Below are positions 59,176 through 64,000 of a stretch of 64,000 bases of DNA, one piece after another. Every line of letters begins with the position of its first letter. Position 1 is the first letter of the stretch. A model generated the notes under the pieces. The model was not told the DNA's origin, made no database searches, and saw only the letters and a program-made list of their open reading frames with translations. The translations under genes and the position numbers were made by a program. The stretch is from Penelope pileata (Eukaryota; Chordata; Aves; Galliformes; Cracidae): positions 99,803 to 163,802 of the forward strand of contig WBMW01000595.1 in the NCBI GenBank assembly GCA_013396635.1, given 5' to 3'.

Positions 59176-62100
59176 AACAGCAGTGCAGCAAATGTAAGAT
59201 TCCAATCAACTTCTTTAATCCTAGCTTCCTATTATTAACCAAGAATGCTTCCTCTTCCCCACTATCCCCATCACATTCTTTATTTGACTACAGATTTGAT
59301 GCAAAAACCCAGCTACATTTCTAGATAAAAATCAGCATGCACCTCTGGTGGATAGCAGCAGACACAATGATAAATTCAGCCTCTCCAAAATAGAATGGAA
59401 AATTTATCTCATTAGAATAAATAATCAGGCTCTTCAGAGTTAAGCCTGACTCTCATTACATTTTAATGTCAAAGCCACCTGAATAACAAAGCAGTTCATT
59501 TAGAAGACTCTAGTTCTCAAGCTGTCCTAAAGGATTTTAATGCTTTTGCACAATAGCTTGGAGAAAGAAATATATGTTTACATTTAAAATAGAACAAATT
59601 GTACAAGACTGCAGAGATCTCCTCAAATTTGGGTATCAACTTTTTGCTGTCTAAAGATCCCATGGCAAAATGTGTTGATTCTTCAAATACTACTTTAGGA
59701 ATGGGACTGTGGTAACCTGGTATGGACTTGCCAGGAGAGTGAAACCACCCCTGTGAAACCCAAATCACATCCACAGTCCATCTGACATTTTTTCAATGCA
59801 TGTCAAACTGAGCGTTTCATGCCTTCATTCCAATTTAGAAACCTGAAGATTCTAAGTGGATTCTAACTAAAGAGATAACAAGGAAAAATAAAGTTACTAC
59901 ACATTATTACAACAGACAAAAGCCAAGAAGATAAAAGCAACTTCCCAATCTCTGTGAAAGATCCTGCCTGTATCGGAAATCTCTCTGGCAACCTTGTAAG
60001 AAACCACTGCTCAGATTCTTCTTTAATTTCTAAGAACCAAAGCCTGACCTCTGTAATTTAGAAGAGCTGCTCTAAAAACTCATCGAAAGGAAATATTTCT
60101 GTATTAAGTTCTAGATGGCTGAAGAACAAATGAACCAACTTCAAACCAACAGGTAAATTAGCTCTACAAAGGGGAACTGTAAAAGCCTAAAAATCCTGTT
60201 CACATTTTCAAACTAGCATGTAAAAAAAATCTACTTTTCGAATATGTTCATTTTCTTTTATTCTCTATTTAAATGTTATAATGATTCTAATCCTTAGATG
60301 TACTTCCACGAATTATAGTCATGTAAAATGTTCATCTTGTCAGTTCTAAGTAAAAACGATCATATTCCTTGTTATTTTTACGTCCTCATTATTAGATTTA
60401 TTAAATTATCATCTATGAAATGGCGAATCCTACCTTTTCTGTAGCCATGTCTGTTCTATATCCCTTCGCCGCATTGGAGGAACAGGGCAAGGGAGAAGAT
60501 ATAAATGCTGTACTTAATTATGAACCAACTGCATAGCAGGCTGCAATCTTTTTGTTGCAAGAGATTTCCTGCAAATCGGTAAGTTTGTTTTGGGGAGGTT
60601 TTTTTCCTTTTTTTCAAGGTGACAATAAACAGGTCTGTCTACACAATCCGATCAACAGCAGATCCCCATATGCATTGTTGTGGAGCAGCTAACACCTCAA
60701 AAATTAAACATCATACCAAATACTTAGTTGCATGTCCTTGCTTTCATCTCTCTCTATATAACCACGGTGCTTCTCTAAGTGTGATGTGGATAAGGAAAGC
60801 TGCTGCCTCTTCACCTTCTTCCTGAGCTACGTACCAAACAAAAAACTAAGTTGTCAGATGAGGACGAGCTGGGACCAGGCAATGCCCTGCCAGTGTGTCC
60901 CAGGGGACAGCAGTTAGTGCTGTGAGTGGCCTCCCCGAGGAGGGCTTGCTGAACAAAGCTAGCCCCACCAAGCTGGGCCTTTAGCTTCTGCCCGAGATCC
61001 TCCTTCTCTTCTTACCCAGCATACAGAGTAGTGCACAGGCAACACTATTCATATCTTCATCTTTTAGACTCTATTTCAGTGATCACCAAAACTTCCAGAG
61101 TGTTTTTCAGGATGCATGGTGACACCTCTCGCTTCCTTCATAGTTATTTTCTTAATTGTCAAAGTGGGAATTGTTGGAAGAAATAAAAATTATATTTGAT
61201 TGAGAGGAATGTTTTTTCTTCTTTCTCCAATTCTGACTCACAGAGATACAAAATTTGGTCATGACATAATTCAAGAGAACACGAGCTGGATATTTCTCAA
61301 TTGCACTGAAGAAATGCTTTCACTTAGATGGAAAAAGAAAGGATTTCTGCACAATAGTGTGACCATTTCAAAGGTAACACAGCTATTTCAAACTGTCATG
61401 ATAGTACTGGAAGACATTTATCTGTCTTAAGTGCAGTGGTTCAAAAGGTGTCAGGCCTAAGCTACTTGTGAAGGTCTCCACAATCAAACACAGTTCTTCT
61501 TCAGAGCATGATCCACTGCACTCCACGTGCACCAATCTCTCCCCCTGTTGATTGTAAAGAGGACCCAGATGAGTAGTTTAGGTCAGGCATTTGACTTTTA
61601 AGACCACTGTAGTTAAGCAAGAACCACTGCCATTGACTAAAATGGGATGGGATTCAGATAGAAAGTGAAGCCACAAGGAAGTCCATGGGACACAAAAGCC
61701 TTGATTACTGAGTCTCCACTTTAAACAGTAAAGGTCACTCTTTGCCACAGATGAGCTTTCACTTAACAGAGTCCTAAAGCAGCATGCCAGTCAAGGGAAG
61801 AACAAATCCAAAATACATCAATTACTTAAAAAGAAAAAACACAGATAATCTGTGTATTGTAGACTTTTTAAATCATTAACTTCTATTAATTTTTCTTCCT
61901 ACATTTATATCACAACAAGCAAAGGATGCACAGTCTGTAGATAGGGCCCAGTAGCACCAGGCTTTCTGCTGGCAGCTGTAATGACACCTACATAGGTCAC
62001 TCACTCAAATTTACAAAGCAAGCACTCTTATTGCACTTGTTTTGCTTCATAATGCTAAAATACTGAAAAACTGAAGAGGGGACTAAAACTAATGTTTCAG

Positions 62101-63668
62101 TAAATATATAGCACAGTAGGTACTGGCTGTCACAGAACCTATGTAATTGATATTTGTCTATTCTTATCTCTCTTTTGTCCTTTTTTAATGCCTAGCATCT
62201 CAGGAACAAAGCTGTCACTTGTGTGATCTCATCTAACACAGGTTTTTCCTTGTTCCTTGTTCTGTGCTGCCTCTCCCATTACCATGAGGCCATTCAGTTT
62301 GCTTCCATCCAGATCAGCTTAAACCACACCTGCTTAAGTTCAGAAATTTTTACAAGAAGCCTTGGAAGCACTTCAGAAGCAATTTTTCTGCTATAACACT
62401 CTTACTAGTCACTGACAGTTTCAGAACTTCTCCCTTTTCTGAATAAACATACATAGATATGTATCAGTGCACCTGTATTACCATTTTAGTTCAAACAAGG
62501 TTATGGTTTTGAGGAGAGCACCCTAATTGCCCCACTTCAGTTTACACAAAGGCAGGGTCCCAGAATGCATGAACATGTTTTAGAGGTACACCAGACAAAG
62601 GGAAAAATTTCTCAAACTGGAAACATTTCCCAAACAGGGTAACACTTCTTACCTCTCCAGCTAGACAGCAGGTGCATCTCAACACCTGTTTATACTTGGA
62701 CTTATTTCTCTTAGTTCCTCCTAACATATTAAACATGGAGAACCAGCCTCTCAGGCCAAACCAGCTGCAGTTAGAAAAAAGCAAGTACCTACATCCCAGT
62801 TACATAGTGCTAACTATAAATATTATTGTCCAAACAACTAGATTTAAAGGAGTGATCAATTCTCAAAGTAAAATGAGGTAACCTGAGTAAGGCCTTGGCA
62901 TAGTGTGAAGGGACAACTAAGGAAAACTATAATTTTAAAATATACTGTTTGTAATGTTTACCCACTATAAAATTAATAAATCCCCACAGCTGACAGACGT
63001 TTTAAATGGAATAGAAGCCATAGCAATCACGTGAAGCTAATCTTCAACCTCTCTGGTCTTGATTGACATAATTATAATTGTGTTAAATGCAATGCCCTTT
63101 GATTCAAAAATATCACTGTTACTCTAACGGAAAAAGGTAATTATTTTTGTTTTTTTTAATTACTGAGAGATATGAAAATACGCATAGGGAAGCATTAAGT
63201 TCTGTTTTTCTTGAGCTATTAAAGTGACTGTATAAAAATATCACATAAAGAAGCACATCATAGTATAGATCTAGTCCTTATGGCTCTGTTAAGAGCTGTG
63301 CTTTAAGGTACCAAACACTGATATGTCTGCTAATTAAAAAAAAAAAAAGATTTAATCATCCAGTTGAACAAAGTAAAAGCTTCTACAGCTAATGAAAAAA
63401 ATAGCATTTTTCTCTACCATTACTGTAGCACATCCTTCATAGCAGCTAGTAACACTGGTTCAACCCACATAAGCCTCAACACAGTCTTAAGAGTAAACAG
63501 AAGGCCCCATTCAGACCCAGGGATTACTCTCACCTGATTTTAGAAACCTACGCTGCAGACATTTCCATCAGAATTATTCATATATTGCAATTTGCAGGGT
63601 CATCATCTATATATTTACCTATTTAAACAGAGAGCGTGGTATGACACACTCGGCCCCAGAAGCAACTC

Positions 63669-64000
63669 CGAAGGCTGCCGTGAAAGTAATGCCTCCTATT
63701 TTATAGTGTTGGCCCCTGACATCAGAGGCAGATGGTGGTGGTATGACAGCACAGGCAGAACCTTCCCACCAACATTCCATGCCATGTTGTTGCCGTGTGA
63801 CAGATGGCAGCAGAGGGGCACTCCAACCCAATGGTGTCTGACATGGGAGTGCGAATGGAGCAAAGGGGTGGGACTGAATTCCTCCATGAAGAAAAAATGG
63901 CACCCACTGACATTCACTGACACTGCTGAACATCTGTGGAGACCAAACAGTGGATGTGAGCACAGTGAGGCAGCGAGTGGTGCGTTTCAGCAGTGGCGAC
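63669..64000 (+). mobile_element. Mariner DNA transposon, Galluhop-like (copy 2, cut by window end)
   Basis: The 5' part of a second mariner in the same orientation as copy 1. The left inverted repeat, from about 63669, contains 'gaaagtaatgcctcctattt', and the following 300 bases match copy 1 closely, including 'accttcccaccaacattcc' and 'tgccatgttgttgccgtgtg'. The outer TA is not intact ('tc' at 63667-63668). The start of the transposase, with 'GTEFLHEEKMAPTDIH' near 63870-63918, includes four residues missing from copy 1. A stop and frame breaks follow. Whether it is full length cannot be known from this window. Confidence 0.9.

Larger units (their letters stand above)
54773..63668. other. 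Unique non-coding sequence with microsatellites
   Basis: No recognised gene or young mobile element. Open frames reach 133 codons at 57133-57534 (+) and 106 codons at 55435-55755 (+), neither with a recognisable domain. Simple repeats are listed separately. A GC-richer patch near 60840-61010 stands out from AT-rich neighbours, but I could not assign it a role. Several AT-rich stretches, for example 58560-58900, may be constrained non-coding sequence, but that cannot be judged from one genome. Confidence 0.55.

Noticed and set aside
1..64000. tRNA, rRNA, CRISPR arrays, bacterial promoters or operons
   Set aside because: No tRNA box A/B pairing with a cloverleaf, no regularly spaced repeats and no ribosomal signatures were seen. 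The sequence is vertebrate nuclear DNA, so prokaryotic features are not expected.

Overview
The window looks like non-coding vertebrate nuclear DNA, most likely from a bird and plausibly a galliform. Three things support this: several CR1 LINE copies of avian type with the usual 3' terminus, two mariner copies that look like the Galluhop family described in chicken, and AT-rich background sequence with no dense coding. The species assignment is inference. I found no functional protein-coding gene, no exon I could support, and no rRNA, tRNA or CRISPR array. Everything recognisable is a mobile-element fossil or simple repeat in what is probably a large intron or an intergenic desert.

Layout. 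1-16284 is mostly unique sequence with one very old CR1 remnant (about 7300-7614) and a 136-base assembly gap (15716-15851). 16285-18267 is CR1 copy A, with endonuclease and reverse-transcriptase remnants. 18268-26268 is unique apart from another old CR1-like stretch (about 25560-25870). 26269-27198 is a deleted hAT (Charlie-like) element. 27199-35126 is unique. 35127-36414 is a full-length mariner whose transposase is broken. 36417-41227 is unique. 41228-41499 is a minus-strand CR1 3' end that abuts a longer hAT fossil (41500-42907) with a BED-type zinc finger. 44707-48465 is a 1.85-kb direct duplication around a 50-base gap; each copy carries a solo LTR and part of an ancient CR1. 48651-52129 is unique. 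52130-54772 is CR1 copy B, with an ORF1 GDSL-esterase remnant joined to reverse transcriptase and split by a solo LTR. 54773-63668 is unique with microsatellites. 63669 to the window end is the 5' part of a second mariner.

No set of genes here works together. The window records successive insertions. The points most worth checking are: (1) the near-identical duplication that meets exactly at an assembly gap, which may be a false duplication; (2) an 865-bp block shared at about 98% identity by CR1 copies A and B, 36 kb apart, whose flanks are far more divergent and which carries the same disabling reverse-transcriptase changes in both copies; and (3) the nested LTR in CR1 B, with a visible target duplication. 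I found no convincing undescribed functional system.
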